From Clostridium tetanomorphum (GTDB taxonomy: Bacteria; Bacillota; Clostridia; Clostridiales; Clostridiaceae), in assembly GCF_017873215.1 (NCBI RefSeq), contig NZ_JAGGKA010000010.1, positions 1 to 64,000 on the forward strand: a DNA stretch of 64,000 bases. Direction: 5' to 3'. This document shows positions 1 through 9,800 of the stretch, piece after piece. The notes beneath the pieces were generated by a model. It was not told where the DNA came from. It saw only the letters and a program-made list of their open reading frames with translations, and searched no databases. The translations under genes and the position numbers were made by a program. Position 1 is the stretch's first letter. Every line of letters begins with the position of its first letter.

Positions 1-95
1 GGCGAGATTTTCATACGTGCCTTAAGGCACAATGCTGGTAAAGTGCCCTTATAGGGCTTAAGAAAAACCACCAGCTTAGCTGGTGGATATTTATT
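1..95 (+). mobile_element. Probable 3' end of an IS200/IS605-type (tnpB) element
   Basis: Three short perfect hairpins lie one after another: GTGCCTTAAGGCAC (18-31), GCCCT/AGGGC around a 3-base loop (45-57) and CCACCAGC/GCTGGTGG around TTA (68-86). Serial hairpins of this kind, ending in a compact subterminal palindrome, are typical of the right end and guide-RNA scaffold of IS200/IS605-family tnpB elements. No transposase is present because the window starts here. The last hairpin alone could be an ordinary terminator, although no clear T-run follows it. Confidence 0.35.
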
Positions 96-341
96 ATGTA
101 TATGTAGTATTCATGTCAAAATATTTTGATGTAACTATTCAGCTATTAAAATAATGTTATTAATAATTTGTTTACAACCTTGTCACCTTGTTAACATGTA
201 AAAAAGGTAATATAGTTTCTAGCTTACTGAAGATAAAAAACTTGATTAGGTGATTAGTAGCTTTAAATGAAGTTTACTTAAGATAACAGTGCAGTAAGCA
301 TTGTGGAATATAGCTATGGTATAAAAAGAGGAGGAATAAAT

Positions 342-737
342 ATGGAGGAATTTTTAAATATTGGCTTTGCAAGGATTAGTACTTATATAGTTATAATACT
401 TTCACTTATATATTTTTTAAGAAGAATAAATGAAAGTTTTTTTTCAAATAAAAATGAAATGTTAAAACTTACTAATTGGGTATTAAGAAGTTATCATAAA
501 ACCTTAGGAATAACATTAATATTTACAGGGCTTATTCATGGCGTTTTTTCATCGGAATCTGTATTAAGTATTAATTTAGGAACGATAAGTTGGGTGTTAA
601 GTATAATTCTTGGATTGAATTTTATGTTTAGAAAATATTTTAACAAAAAAGGTTGGATATATTATCACAGAGTTTTAAGTGTTTTATTTATTATTGTATT
701 GTCAGCACACATTTTAATCGTAAAAGTAACTGGATAG
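342..737 (+). CDS. Four-helix b-type cytochrome / ferric-reductase-like membrane protein
   Basis: A 131-residue integral membrane protein. The ATG at 342 is chosen over the GTG at 303 because GAGGAG lies just upstream of it. There are about four hydrophobic segments, near residues 8-26, 52-68, 78-96 and 108-127. Histidines 52 and 66, and 109 and 123, form two pairs each spaced 14 residues apart on adjacent helices, the geometry used by ferric-reductase-like and cytochrome b proteins to hold two b hemes across the membrane. It has no flavin or NAD domain, so it would need a partner for electrons. It is followed directly by the remnant of a membrane-fusion protein. The family assignment is inferred from the histidine pattern. 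Confidence 0.65.
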   Translation: MEEFLNIGFARISTYIVIILSLIYFLRRINESFFSNKNEMLKLTNWVLRSYHKTLGITLIFTGLIHGVFSSESVLSINLGTISWVLSIILGLNFMFRKYFNKKGWIYYHRVLSVLFIIVLSAHILIVKVTG

Positions 738-1292
738 AATAAAAATATAATTGAGAAAAATGATTCAGAAACATATGTATTCAATTATAATGATACCAGA
801 AGAAATTATACAAAATCATTAACATATGTAGATGGGGTTATAGAGGCTATAAGTGATGCTCAAAATGAAGTGAATTATGCAATGGATGCCATAAAAGATA
901 AAGTATTTGAAGGAACAGTTGAGTATATTTCACAGGTAGGTAATAGTAGTAATAATGTAACTACTTATGATGTAACTACTTATGATGTAACTGTAGGTAT
1001 AAAGAATCCTACTAACATAAAAATTGGTATGAATTCAAATGTAAATATTTTAGTTCAAAGTAAAGTCAATGCATTGGTAATACCTGCAGAAGCGTTGATT
1101 AAAAAAAATGAAAATAAATATGTTATGGTAGCAAGTAGTGAAAATAACACTGGCAGTTCAAAAGCTAGTGATAATAATTCAAGCAATAAAGAAGCAAAAG
1201 ATTCACAATCTAATGAAGAAACAGAAACAAATAAAAGACAATCTGACTCAGAAATAGGAAAAATTTTTTATCCAGTGAAGTGGCTATATTGA
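738..1292 (+). pseudogene. Remnant of HlyD/RND-type membrane fusion protein (efflux adaptor)
   Basis: The frame is open from the stop of the cytochrome gene at 737 to TGA at 1292 but has no start codon with a ribosome binding site. The internal ATG at 870 falls in the middle of a domain. The translation holds the end of a coiled-coil hairpin, a beta-barrel-like stretch (VEYISQVGN, then TYDVTVGIKNP) and the segment NALVIPAEALIKK, which is typical of the YknX-like adaptor family. The N-terminal signal/anchor and biotinyl-lipoyl half are missing, and the C-terminus ends in a Ser/Asn/Glu-rich tail with an atypical last stretch. A 15-bp direct duplication (GTAACTACTTATGAT, twice, about 957-986) adds five residues. 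The ABC genes that normally follow such adaptors are absent, so a deletion is likely. Confidence 0.65.
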
Positions 1293-1410
1293 TAACTTTC
1301 ATTTATTATAATATGGAAGGTAAAGTTGGCAACGGTACTGGATAACTTATTATAATTTTTATTTGTACTCTGAAAAAATTGACCATAATTTTTTAAATAG
1401 GGGGTAAAAA

Positions 1411-2097
1411 ATGAAAGAGAAAATTTTAATAGTAGATGATGAAGAGAGAATGAGAAAGCTCATAGTTGCATACTTAAAAAGAGATGGGTATGAAACTATA
1501 GAGGCTGAAAATGGGGAAGAAGCTCTTAATATTTTTAAAAATGGAGGGATACATTTAATAATATTAGATGTTATGATGCCTGTTATGGATGGTTGGACAG
1601 CATGTAGAGAAATAAGAAAAATTTCTAACATACCTATAATATTTTTAACTGCAAAGGGAGAAGATGAAGATGAACTTCTAGGTTATGAGCTAGGTACAGA
1701 TCAGTACATTAAAAAACCATTTGATATAAGAATACTTATGGTAAAGGTTAAAGCTTTAATCAATAGAGTTTATCATTCTGAAATTGAGGAAAAAAAGGAG
1801 TTTTATTTTGATGGAATACATATTGATGAATTAGCTCATAAAGTAACTTTAGATGGAATAACATTAAATTTATCTCCAAAAGAATATGAGTTATTGCTAT
1901 ATTTTGCTATTAATAATGGTATTGTTTTAACTAGAGAAAAAATATTAGATTATATATGGGGAATGGATTTTGATGGGGATTATAGAACGATAGATACTCA
2001 TATAAAGAGACTTAGAGAAAAACTAGGGGAAAAGGCCTACTTAATAACTACTATAAGAGGGGTTGGTTATAAATTTGAAAACAGAGATAAACAGTAA
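1411..2097 (+). CDS. OmpR-family response regulator
   Basis: A 228-residue response regulator. The receiver domain (1-120) has acidic residues D9-D10-E11, the phosphoacceptor D53 in ILDVMMP, T80 and K102; the usual GADDY reads GTDQY here. The C-terminal winged helix (about 130-225) carries the OmpR/PhoB-type LSPKEYELL and TIDTHIKRLREKLG stretches. The start is supported by AGGGGG about 8 bases upstream. The reading frame overlaps the following histidine kinase, so the two are cotranscribed and form a cognate pair. It closely resembles the regulator at 51805, which suggests an old duplication. Its target genes are not evident; the nearby efflux-adaptor remnant may once have been one. Confidence 0.9.
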   Translation: MKEKILIVDDEERMRKLIVAYLKRDGYETIEAENGEEALNIFKNGGIHLIILDVMMPVMDGWTACREIRKISNIPIIFLTAKGEDEDELLGYELGTDQYIKKPFDIRILMVKVKALINRVYHSEIEEKKEFYFDGIHIDELAHKVTLDGITLNLSPKEYELLLYFAINNGIVLTREKILDYIWGMDFDGDYRTIDTHIKRLREKLGEKAYLITTIRGVGYKFENRDKQ

Positions 2098-3580
2098 AAA
2101 AAGCATAACCAAAAAGCTTTTTATTATAACTACTATTATGTTTGCACTTTTTATAGGGATCACATTGATAATTCAAACGGTGTTTTTTCAAAAATTTTAT
2201 GTAAGTAAGAAAAGAAGTGGATTGAAAAGTAATATTGAAAAATTTAAAAAAGATTATAATAAAGATACTAATAATGAAAGAATTGTTGAGATTATAGATG
2301 AATATGAAGGAAATTATAATATAAAAATTGTAATACTGAATAATGCCAATGAATTAAAACTAATAACAAAGCCAACTAAAAATAAGCTAGATATAACAAA
2401 ATTAAGAGAAATTACGGAATTTATAAAACAATGGATTGAACGTACTAATGCTACCAATTTACAAAGTTTTAAAAAGAGGAATGAAACTGTAACACTATTA
2501 ACACAAAAGAGAAAGGATAAACCACAAAATATAATTGTTATTTCATCTAATAATGAAAGAGATGAAATAATCTTTGCCTTGGCTTCTCTTCAACCTATTG
2601 ATGAAGCGGTATCTGTTATAGAAGAATTATATAAATACTTTTCAATAGGAGCAGTTTTTTTTATAGTAATTTTGGCATTTATATATTCAAATATGATAAC
2701 AAAACCTCTTATAGAGATTAATAAAGTTGCAACAAAAATGGCTAAATTAGACTTTTCAGAAAAATGTAATGTGAAAAGTGAAGATGAAATAGGAAATATG
2801 GCTTCTTCTTTGAATTTCTTATCAGAAAATCTTAATGAAGCACTTACATCATTAAAAGAGGCAAATGTAAAGTTAGAAGAAGACATAGAGAAAGAAAGGA
2901 AAATGGAGAAGGCCAGAAGGGAATTTGTGGCTGCAGTTTCTCATGAATTAAAAACTCCTATAAGTCTTATAGATGGATATGCTATGGCACTAAAAGATAA
3001 TATTTTTGGAGAAGAAGAAAAAGATTATTATTTAGATATAATAATAGATGAAGGAAGAAAAATGGGAAGTTTAGTAAATGACATGTTGGATTTATCTAAT
3101 TTAGAATCTGGAAGTTTTAAACTTACAAGAGAAGAGTTTGATATATGTAATCTTATAAAATTCACATTAAAAAAATACAAAAATATTATTAAAGAAAAAG
3201 CAGTAAAAGTAGAATTAAATCTATTAGAAAATATAATGGTTTATGCTGATTGGAATAGAATAGAACAAGTAATTACTAATTTTATTACTAATGCTTTAAG
3301 ACATGTAAATGAAAATGGTACTATATATGTGGGTATGATAGATAAGGGTAATACAATTTCCATAGGGATTGAAAATACTGGATCAAGAATACCAGAGGAA
3401 GAACTGTCTAAAATATGGGATAAATTTTATAAAGTTGATAAATCCAGAAATAGAAAGTTAGGAGGAACTGGATTAGGTCTTTCTATAGTGAAGAATATTC
3501 TTACTGCTCATAGGTATTCCTTTGGAGTAGAAAATACGGATAGAGGAGTAAAGTTTTATTTTATAGTTAAAAAAATGTAA
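2075..3580 (+). CDS. Sensor histidine kinase
   Basis: A membrane histidine kinase of about 500 residues. TTG at 2075 is the preferred start, with AGAGGGG upstream; TTG at 2063 is the alternative. The gene overlaps the response regulator by roughly 20 bases. One transmembrane helix lies near residues 18-40, then an extracytoplasmic domain of about 150 residues, a second helix near 193-212, HAMP (about 212-265) and a coiled coil. The HisKA domain has its histidine in AVSHELKTP (near residue 290), and the HATPase domain ends with GGTGLGLSIVKNI. The signal is unknown. The layout and sequence parallel the kinase at 52479. No terminator is apparent after the gene. Confidence 0.9.
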   Translation: MKTEINSKKSITKKLFIITTIMFALFIGITLIIQTVFFQKFYVSKKRSGLKSNIEKFKKDYNKDTNNERIVEIIDEYEGNYNIKIVILNNANELKLITKPTKNKLDITKLREITEFIKQWIERTNATNLQSFKKRNETVTLLTQKRKDKPQNIIVISSNNERDEIIFALASLQPIDEAVSVIEELYKYFSIGAVFFIVILAFIYSNMITKPLIEINKVATKMAKLDFSEKCNVKSEDEIGNMASSLNFLSENLNEALTSLKEANVKLEEDIEKERKMEKARREFVAAVSHELKTPISLIDGYAMALKDNIFGEEEKDYYLDIIIDEGRKMGSLVNDMLDLSNLESGSFKLTREEFDICNLIKFTLKKYKNIIKEKAVKVELNLLENIMVYADWNRIEQVITNFITNALRHVNENGTIYVGMIDKGNTISIGIENTGSRIPEEELSKIWDKFYKVDKSRNRKLGGTGLGLSIVKNILTAHRYSFGVENTDRGVKFYFIVKKM

Positions 3581-3820
3581 AGTAGCTCTTAAATAATAAA
3601 GCTCAGCTATTTTATATCATAGAGTAAAAAATTTTTATGGATTTTATTTAGCGAGTTTATTGGAGCCACAGAAAGATTTTTTAATAATAAATTTAATGAT
3701 TATTCAGATAGTCAATATTCATATACGGAATAATATATTCACTTGCATCTTACCTAACGTAATAATTTATACTTACTTTATATTATTAAATTTATATTAT
3801 TAGTTGTAGGAGGAGAAGAG

Positions 3821-4243
3821 ATGAATCTGAAATTTTAGCATAATTGTTCAAATATTAATTGGAATTATGTATCTGAAATATTGAAAAAAGTTGGAATGGC
3901 GTATTTTGAAGGAGAGGTGCATAAAAAAGCCTTTGAAAATAGTCATACTGTTGTATTTGCTTTTGATGATGATAAGTTAATCGGCTTTGGGCGTTCGATT
4001 TCAGACGGAGTGTATCAAGCTGCAATTTATGATGTAGCGGTATTACTTGAATATCAAGGGAAAAATGTGGGCAGATCAATTGTTAACCACATTTTACAAT
4101 CTGTTCCACAATGTAATTTTATATTGTATGCTTCACCTGGCAAAGAAATTTTTTATGAAAAGTTGAATTTTAAAAAAATTAAAACAGGAATGGCATTATT
4201 CCGTAATGAAGAAAAAATGCAGGCAAGGGGATTTACTGAATAA
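3821..4243 (+). pseudogene. GNAT acetyltransferase with an in-frame TAG at codon 6
   Basis: A GNAT-family N-acetyltransferase of about 140 codons. The natural start appears to be ATG at 3821, behind GGAGGAG. Five codons later (3836-3838) the frame is cut by TAG, and the same frame then stays open to 4243. Downstream, the acetyl-CoA-binding motif is recognisable as YQGKNVGRSIVNHIL, preceded by the beta strand AAIYDVAVL and followed by YEKLNFKK. Translation could restart at TTG 3881, giving 120 residues that lack the first beta strand, but that site has no good ribosome binding site. It is therefore either a recent nonsense mutation or a shortened product. The substrate is unknown. Confidence 0.7.
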
Positions 4244-4376
4244 ATTAAAATAATAATTGGACATATATTTTGAGTTACTAATTATCTTCTTCATATGTTC
4301 TTTATATAAATAATGTACAATACAGCTAAAGCAAATAGCTTTTAAAATTATAGAAAGTACATTGGAGGGGAAAATT

Positions 4377-4655
4377 ATGAATTGTCATGGAGATAACAAA
4401 GGAAATAAAAAAAATCATAGTATGTTAAAGCATATGTTGCATATGATTCTTTGTTGTGGTCTACCTATAGTCATTGTTGGATTTTTGCCACTTATAGCAA
4501 AAGCTAGTCCTGGTGCTGCAGGTATAGTTGCAAGTATAGTGCCATTTATCTGTCCAATAATGATGGTTTCAATGATAGTAATGATGTTTAGGGGAAACAA
4601 AGGTGGAAGCTGTTGTAATAATTCAAAGGAAGAAAATAATAAAGAAATAGTTTAG
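4377..4655 (+). CDS. Small Cys/His/Met-rich membrane protein, function unknown
   Basis: A 92-residue protein starting at ATG 4377, with GGAGGGG seven bases upstream (an upstream TTG at 4362 overlaps that site and is rejected). The N-terminus is polar and rich in His, Cys and Met. Two hydrophobic helices follow (about 24-42 and 49-72) and contain CCGLP and FICP motifs. The C-terminal tail is GGSCCNNSKEE. The placement of Cys, His and Met beside the helices would suit metal or redox binding, but I do not recognise a characterised family. It is monocistronic and followed by a strong terminator. Confidence 0.65.
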   Translation: MNCHGDNKGNKKNHSMLKHMLHMILCCGLPIVIVGFLPLIAKASPGAAGIVASIVPFICPIMMVSMIVMMFRGNKGGSCCNNSKEENNKEIV

Positions 4656-4703
4656 AATTATTGTATTTAGAAATATATATTGAATAAGAATTAATAAAGA
4701 GAT

Positions 4704-4741
4704 AAGGAGAGACTCAATATGGTAGAGTTCTCTCCTTTTTG
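4704..4741 (+). terminator. Rho-independent terminator
   Basis: AGGAGAGA-CT pairs with AG-TTCTCTCCT around a short loop, followed by TTTTT. It ends the small membrane protein gene. Confidence 0.85.
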
Positions 4742-4820
4742 TGATTTTTTACTAAAAGCTAGTAGTTTTAGTGGTTATCTATATTAAATAATTTGTGGTT
4801 TAAAAAATAAGGGTGATTTG

Positions 4821-5627
4821 TTAAAGAGTTTCATCTTGTATTTGTACTTTTGAATTTGTTTTAGATTTTTCTTTTAAGTTTGCTTTAGAATCGGATTTAT
4901 TATGTTGTTTTTCTAATGGTTTTAAGCTATCATCCCAATTTCCTATTCTTTCTTTTATTTTTGCTATCATAGCATCAGCTTTTTCTTGAGTGATTTTACC
5001 TTCAGAAACTTTTGCATTTATTTTATCAGTTTCAGCTTTTATAGCCATAGATTTAACTTCATCTTCAGTTAAGCCCTTCTTTTCTTTTGCTAAGTCAAAT
5101 ATAGTCTTACCAGATTCTTTTGCAGCTTTAATATCTTCTTTTGTTAGTGCTAATTCATCCATTAATGGGAATTTGTCACCTTTTTTCATTTTATCATGTT
5201 TATTAAAGCCTTTTATAGAACCATCCCATTTTGCTGTCTGTTCTTTTAATTTACTAATTAATTCATCAGCTTTTTCTTGAGTAAGCTTTCCATCAGTTAC
5301 AGCTTTATTTATACATTCAGTTTTAATTTGAATAAGCATTTCACGAACTTGTTCTTCAGTATATCCTTTATCTTTTGCTAGGTCGAATAAAGTTTTACCA
5401 GATTCTTTTGCAGCTTTAATATCTTCTTTTGTCAATCCTAATTTTTGGATTAATTGAGTAAACCCATCATCACCACGGGATTTTTTATTTTTAAACATTT
5501 CCATCATTTTAGTAGGTGTTTTAGTCTCCTTTGTAGTTGAATTTGTTGCTGCAGAAACTGTAGAACCAAGAGCCACCATCATGGAAAGACTTAATGCGGC
5601 TAGTATTTTTGATTTTTTACTAATCAT
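4821..5627 (-). CDS. Secreted protein with two DUF2680 repeats
   Basis: A 268-residue protein with a signal peptide (KKSK, then a hydrophobic core, cleavage near VSAA, about residues 1-27). Two homologous repeats of about 75 residues follow, each beginning with a LGLTKEDIKAAKESGKT-type helix, then DLAK, GYTEEQV or GLTEDEV, and ending in a KADxxISKLKE-type helix and a WD motif. This is the DUF2680 pattern. The tail is Lys/Ser-rich. AGGAGG seven bases upstream fixes the start. A single-repeat paralogue lies at 12225-12713. It is probably exported and helical, with no known activity; the linker is very basic, so binding to an anionic wall polymer is conceivable but unproven. Confidence 0.8.
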   Translation of the reverse strand: MISKKSKILAALSLSMMVALGSTVSAATNSTTKETKTPTKMMEMFKNKKSRGDDGFTQLIQKLGLTKEDIKAAKESGKTLFDLAKDKGYTEEQVREMLIQIKTECINKAVTDGKLTQEKADELISKLKEQTAKWDGSIKGFNKHDKMKKGDKFPLMDELALTKEDIKAAKESGKTIFDLAKEKKGLTEDEVKSMAIKAETDKINAKVSEGKITQEKADAMIAKIKERIGNWDDSLKPLEKQHNKSDSKANLKEKSKTNSKVQIQDETL

Positions 5628-5830
5628 TTTTCTACCTCCTAAAAAGTTAATATTTTAAAGTGATTTTATAGTATTTATTATGTACATCTTATATGGCAGC
5701 TAAGTGATGAATTTATGAATAAATTATAAATAATATTATTAAATTATGCATTTTATGGTATATATTATTAAAAATAGTATACATATGATATAATTTAGGT
5801 TGGATTTATAATATAAGGAGTGAGTATTTT

Positions 5831-6334
5831 ATGTCTAAACATAAAAAAAATAAAAAAACTATTTTATTTTTTACAATAGTCATATTAATTGCAGTTGCTA
5901 CTTTTGCAATATATAAATATATTAATTGGAAAAATTGTAATGAAAAAAGTGTTGTTAATACAAATCAAATTAAAGATAAACTAAATTCCAATGAAAAAGT
6001 AGAAAAAATAGAAGAAACTAGAGAAGAAGATACAGGAATAACTAAAGAAGAAGCTGAAAATATAGCATTATCTACTAAAGATAAAGAAAATAAAAAATTA
6101 AAAGTTAAATATATGGGAAAATTAAAAGTTCCATATTCACATATAGACGAGTCATATAAAAAATTTCCTAAAGAAATACTTAATAAGCAAGTTTATGTAT
6201 TTGAATTATCAGAGATAATTAATGATAAAACAGATGAAGCTGTATGTGTAGGTCAATATTATGTGGATTCTCATGGTGATGTGTATAAGGACACTTATTT
6301 TATGAATTTAGAGTGTGTAAAAGTGAATGAGTAA
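5831..6334 (+). CDS. Membrane-anchored PepSY-like protein
   Basis: A 167-residue protein with a basic N-terminus and one transmembrane helix (about 9-29), followed by a charged linker. A C-terminal region (about 70-160) opens with ITKEEAENIAL and ends with a strand pair around GQYYVDSHGDVYKD, which resembles a PepSY-type fold. Such domains often sit outside the cell as protease or sensor modulators. The start is backed by AAGGAG at a normal distance. It is a single gene with its own terminator. The PepSY assignment rests on these short motifs only. Confidence 0.6.
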   Translation: MSKHKKNKKTILFFTIVILIAVATFAIYKYINWKNCNEKSVVNTNQIKDKLNSNEKVEKIEETREEDTGITKEEAENIALSTKDKENKKLKVKYMGKLKVPYSHIDESYKKFPKEILNKQVYVFELSEIINDKTDEAVCVGQYYVDSHGDVYKDTYFMNLECVKVNE

Positions 6335-6342
6335 AAAATATG

Positions 6343-6374
6343 AAAACCTGTGTGAAATTCAACACAGGTTTTTA
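6343..6374 (+). terminator. Bidirectional terminator
   Basis: AAACCTGTGT/ACACAGGTTT stem with an 8-base loop. T-runs on both sides of the symmetric hairpin let it serve the gene at 5831 (+) and the convergent gene at 6387 (-). Confidence 0.85.
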
Positions 6375-6386
6375 CATTTAATGGGA

Positions 6387-6617
6387 TTACATCACTTTTG
6401 ATAGTGATTTTATTCTTGAAAGGTCATTTTCATCTTCCACTAGTTCTAAAGCTTCTTTCCCATTGGTATAATTAAACTTATAAACGTCTATATGAGAGGT
6501 ATCGTTTTCTGGAGACATTAAAATATACTCATTATCATTTAGTTGTAGAAATTCTTTTACAGTGAATTTCACTAATTCACCATTTTCATTTCTAAAAGAA
6601 TAAACTTTATTAGGCAT
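6387..6617 (-). CDS. DUF1292 family protein
   Basis: A 76-residue acidic protein. ATG at 6617 is preferred, because the GTG further upstream is part of the AAAGGAG ribosome binding site. It has the features of the small DUF1292 family found in Firmicutes: an N-terminal strand with FRNENGE, then EFLQLNDNEYILM, an acidic turn and a terminal VYKFNY segment followed by an Asp/Glu-rich helix. The function of the family is not established. The gene converges on the PepSY-like gene and shares its terminator. Confidence 0.75.
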   Translation of the reverse strand: MPNKVYSFRNENGELVKFTVKEFLQLNDNEYILMSPENDTSHIDVYKFNYTNGKEALELVEDENDLSRIKSLSKVM

Positions 6618-6852
6618 ATGTAACAACACTCCTTTAATAATATTAATTGATATTATCTTTACCTATTAGTATTTTTAATATTCTTAATTTTGTTATATTT
6701 AGTCTTTTTTATATACATTAATTTTTATAGTATAATAAATTAGAATGTGACTTTATTTTTAAAATATTTAACAATGGATATAATTAAAGCAATATTGATA
6801 TAGTTAATAAACTTAGTATTTTAAAGATTAGAATAAAGAATGGAGGACTTTT

Positions 6853-9800
6853 GTGTTTAATATAAATGGAAAATTAGTGAAAGAATTAGCAGGAGAATTA
6901 ATATACGCAAGAGGAGTTAGATGCTATAAAAATAATCAAGTTAAAAGCATGAAAGTAGAAGTAGTACAAAGGGATAAGGAAAAAGTTGCAGAAATTAATT
7001 CTATAGTTAAATCTTCTGATAATGACATGGAATATAAAGTATTTTTAAGATTTAAAGATGAAACAACATATATAGAAAGTAGATGTAGTTGTCCTTACTG
7101 GGGATATATGTGTAAACATGCTGTAGCTGTTCTTCTTAAATTTATAGATGAGAAAGAAGAATTTTTAAAGGGAGCAGAGGAAAAGAGAACTAAGGATTTT
7201 ATTTATAAAATTAAGAGTAATATTTTAAGAAATACTTCTGCTGAATCAAAAATATATTTAAATACAGAATATAAAGTTGAAATAAATAGTAGATATAGAA
7301 AAACTATATCACTAGAGATGAAAGTAGGAGAAAATAAACTTTATGTAGTGAAAAATATTAAAGATTTTGTGGAAAATTTACATAGCGGAAAAGAAACTTA
7401 TTTTGGAAAGGGATTTACTCTTAATCCTTATATTCATAAATTTAAAGAAGAGGATAAGGATATAATAAAGCTTTTATGGGAGATATATGAATATAAAAGA
7501 ACTTTAGAAAATTTAGATGATTACTCTATGTATTCAGCTAAGCTGTTCAAAGGAAAGAAAGTGTATTTTACAGAAAAGGCAGTAGAAAGGTTTTTTAATT
7601 CTTTAGGTAATAGAACTATAGATTTAGTTATAGATGGGAAAAATATGAGTAATGTATCTTTTGTTAAAGAAGATTTTATCTTAGATTTTAAGATGGAGTC
7701 TAAGAATGATGAAATAATATTAAGACAAACATCAGATATAGCTGTACCTATTATCTCTTCAGGAAAATATTTTTTATATGAAGGTAAAATATATAATCCT
7801 TCACAAGAACTTGTAAAGAATTATGAACCATTTTTTAATTATTTTTTAAAGGAAAAGAAGTTACAATTAAATTTTAATAAAAATTATAGTAATGATATAG
7901 CATCCTTTGTTTTACCTACTTTAAAAAAAATAAGTAGAGTTTTAGAAGTAGATAATGAATTGAAAGATAAATTTTATCATGAAGAATTAAATACATCTGT
8001 TTATTTTGATAAGCGAGAAGAAAAGATACTAGCTAATATACTTTTTAAATATGGAAATATAGAAATAGGACCTTTTCAAAGTGAAGTTGAAGGGGGAGAA
8101 AGGATTTTAATCAGAGACATAGAAGGAGAAAAAAAGATTATAAGTATATTAGAAAATTTTCATTTTAAAAGAGAAAATTATAATTATGTATTGGAAGATG
8201 AAGAAAAGCTTTTGAATTTTATGTCAAAAGGAATGGAACTTTTACAGGAAGTATCAGAAGTGTATTATTCAGAAAGCTTTAAGAATATAAAGATATATAC
8301 CAAATCTAGTTATAAATCTAGTATAAAGCTTAATGAAGACAATCTTTTAGAATTTACCTTTGATATTGAAGGTATTGACAAAAAGGAACTTAAAGATATT
8401 TTCCATGCTTTAAAGGAAAAGAGAAAATATTATAGATTAAAAAAAGGAGGCTTTATACCTTTAATAGATGAAGAATTACAGGGAATAGGTAATTTAATAG
8501 ATTATTTAAATATAAAGCTTTCAGATTTAGAAAAGGAAAAAGTACTGCTTAAAAGATATAATGCAGTTTATATAGATGCGGCTATAAAAGAAAAGAATAT
8601 AAGTTTTATAGAAAAAAATAAAAAGTTTAAGAATTTGGTAAACAATATTGAAGATATGGGAGAAATCCATTATGTTATTCCTAAAAATTTAGAAAAGATA
8701 ATGAGACCTTATCAAAAGTTTGGATTTAAATGGTTTAAAACTCTTTCTAGTTGTGGCTTTGGAGGAATCCTTGCAGATGAAATGGGGCTTGGGAAAACTT
8801 TGCAAACAATAGCTTTTATAAAGTCTGAAGTAGATGAAAATAAGGAAAATAGAATGCCTTCTTTGGTAATTTGTCCCACATCTTTAGTTTATAATTGGCA
8901 AGATGAAATAAATAAGTTTGAATCAGATTTGAAGTGTGTAATTATATCTGGAAATAGGGATGAGCGAGAAAAGAATATAGAAAAAATTGAAGAAGCAGAT
9001 ATAGTTGTAACGTCCTATGCTCTTATAAGAAGAGACATTAGTGATTATGAAAAAATTAAATTTAGATATTGTTTTTTAGATGAAGCACAAAATATTAAAA
9101 ATCCAGAATCTTTAAATGCACAAAGTGTGAAGAGTATAAAGGCTAATTCATATTTTGCTTTAACAGGAACTCCAGTTGAAAATTCTCTTGGGGAACTTTG
9201 GTCTATATTTGATTTTATTATGCCAGGATACTTATTAAGTAGTAGAAAATTCTCTCTAAAATATGAAACGCCTATAGTTAAAAATAAAGACTCAAATGCA
9301 CTTAAAGAACTAAATATACATATAAAACCATTTATTTTAAGAAGACTAAAAAAAGATGTAATAAAGGAATTACCACCTAAAATAGAACATAATATTATAG
9401 TAGATATGACTGAGGAACAGAAAAAAGTTTATGGTTCCTTTGTACAACAGGCAAGAGAAGATATGAATAAAGAAATAAAGGAAAAGGGATTTAATAGAAG
9501 TAAAATAAAGATTTTATCATTACTTACAAGACTTAGGCAAATATGTTGTGATCCTTCCACATTTATAGAAAATTATGAAGGAAACAGCGGAAAGATGGAA
9601 GCTATACTAGATATAGTAGAAAATAATATAAATGAGGGACATAAGATATTATTATTTTCTCAATTTACTTCTGTGCTAGAAAATATAAGAAAAAAATTTG
9701 AAAAAAATAATATAAAGTATTTATATCTAGATGGAAGTACTAAGGCAGATATTAGAGGAAATTTAGTTAAAGAATTTAATGAAGGAGATACAAAAATATT

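Noticed and set aside
870-1292. Complete small gene starting at ATG 870
   Set aside because: The frame is open back to 738 with family-like sequence before the ATG, and there is no ribosome binding site at 870.
9060-9100. DEAQ instead of DEAH in the SNF2 protein as an anomaly
   Set aside because: DEAQ is common in bacterial SNF2-family proteins.
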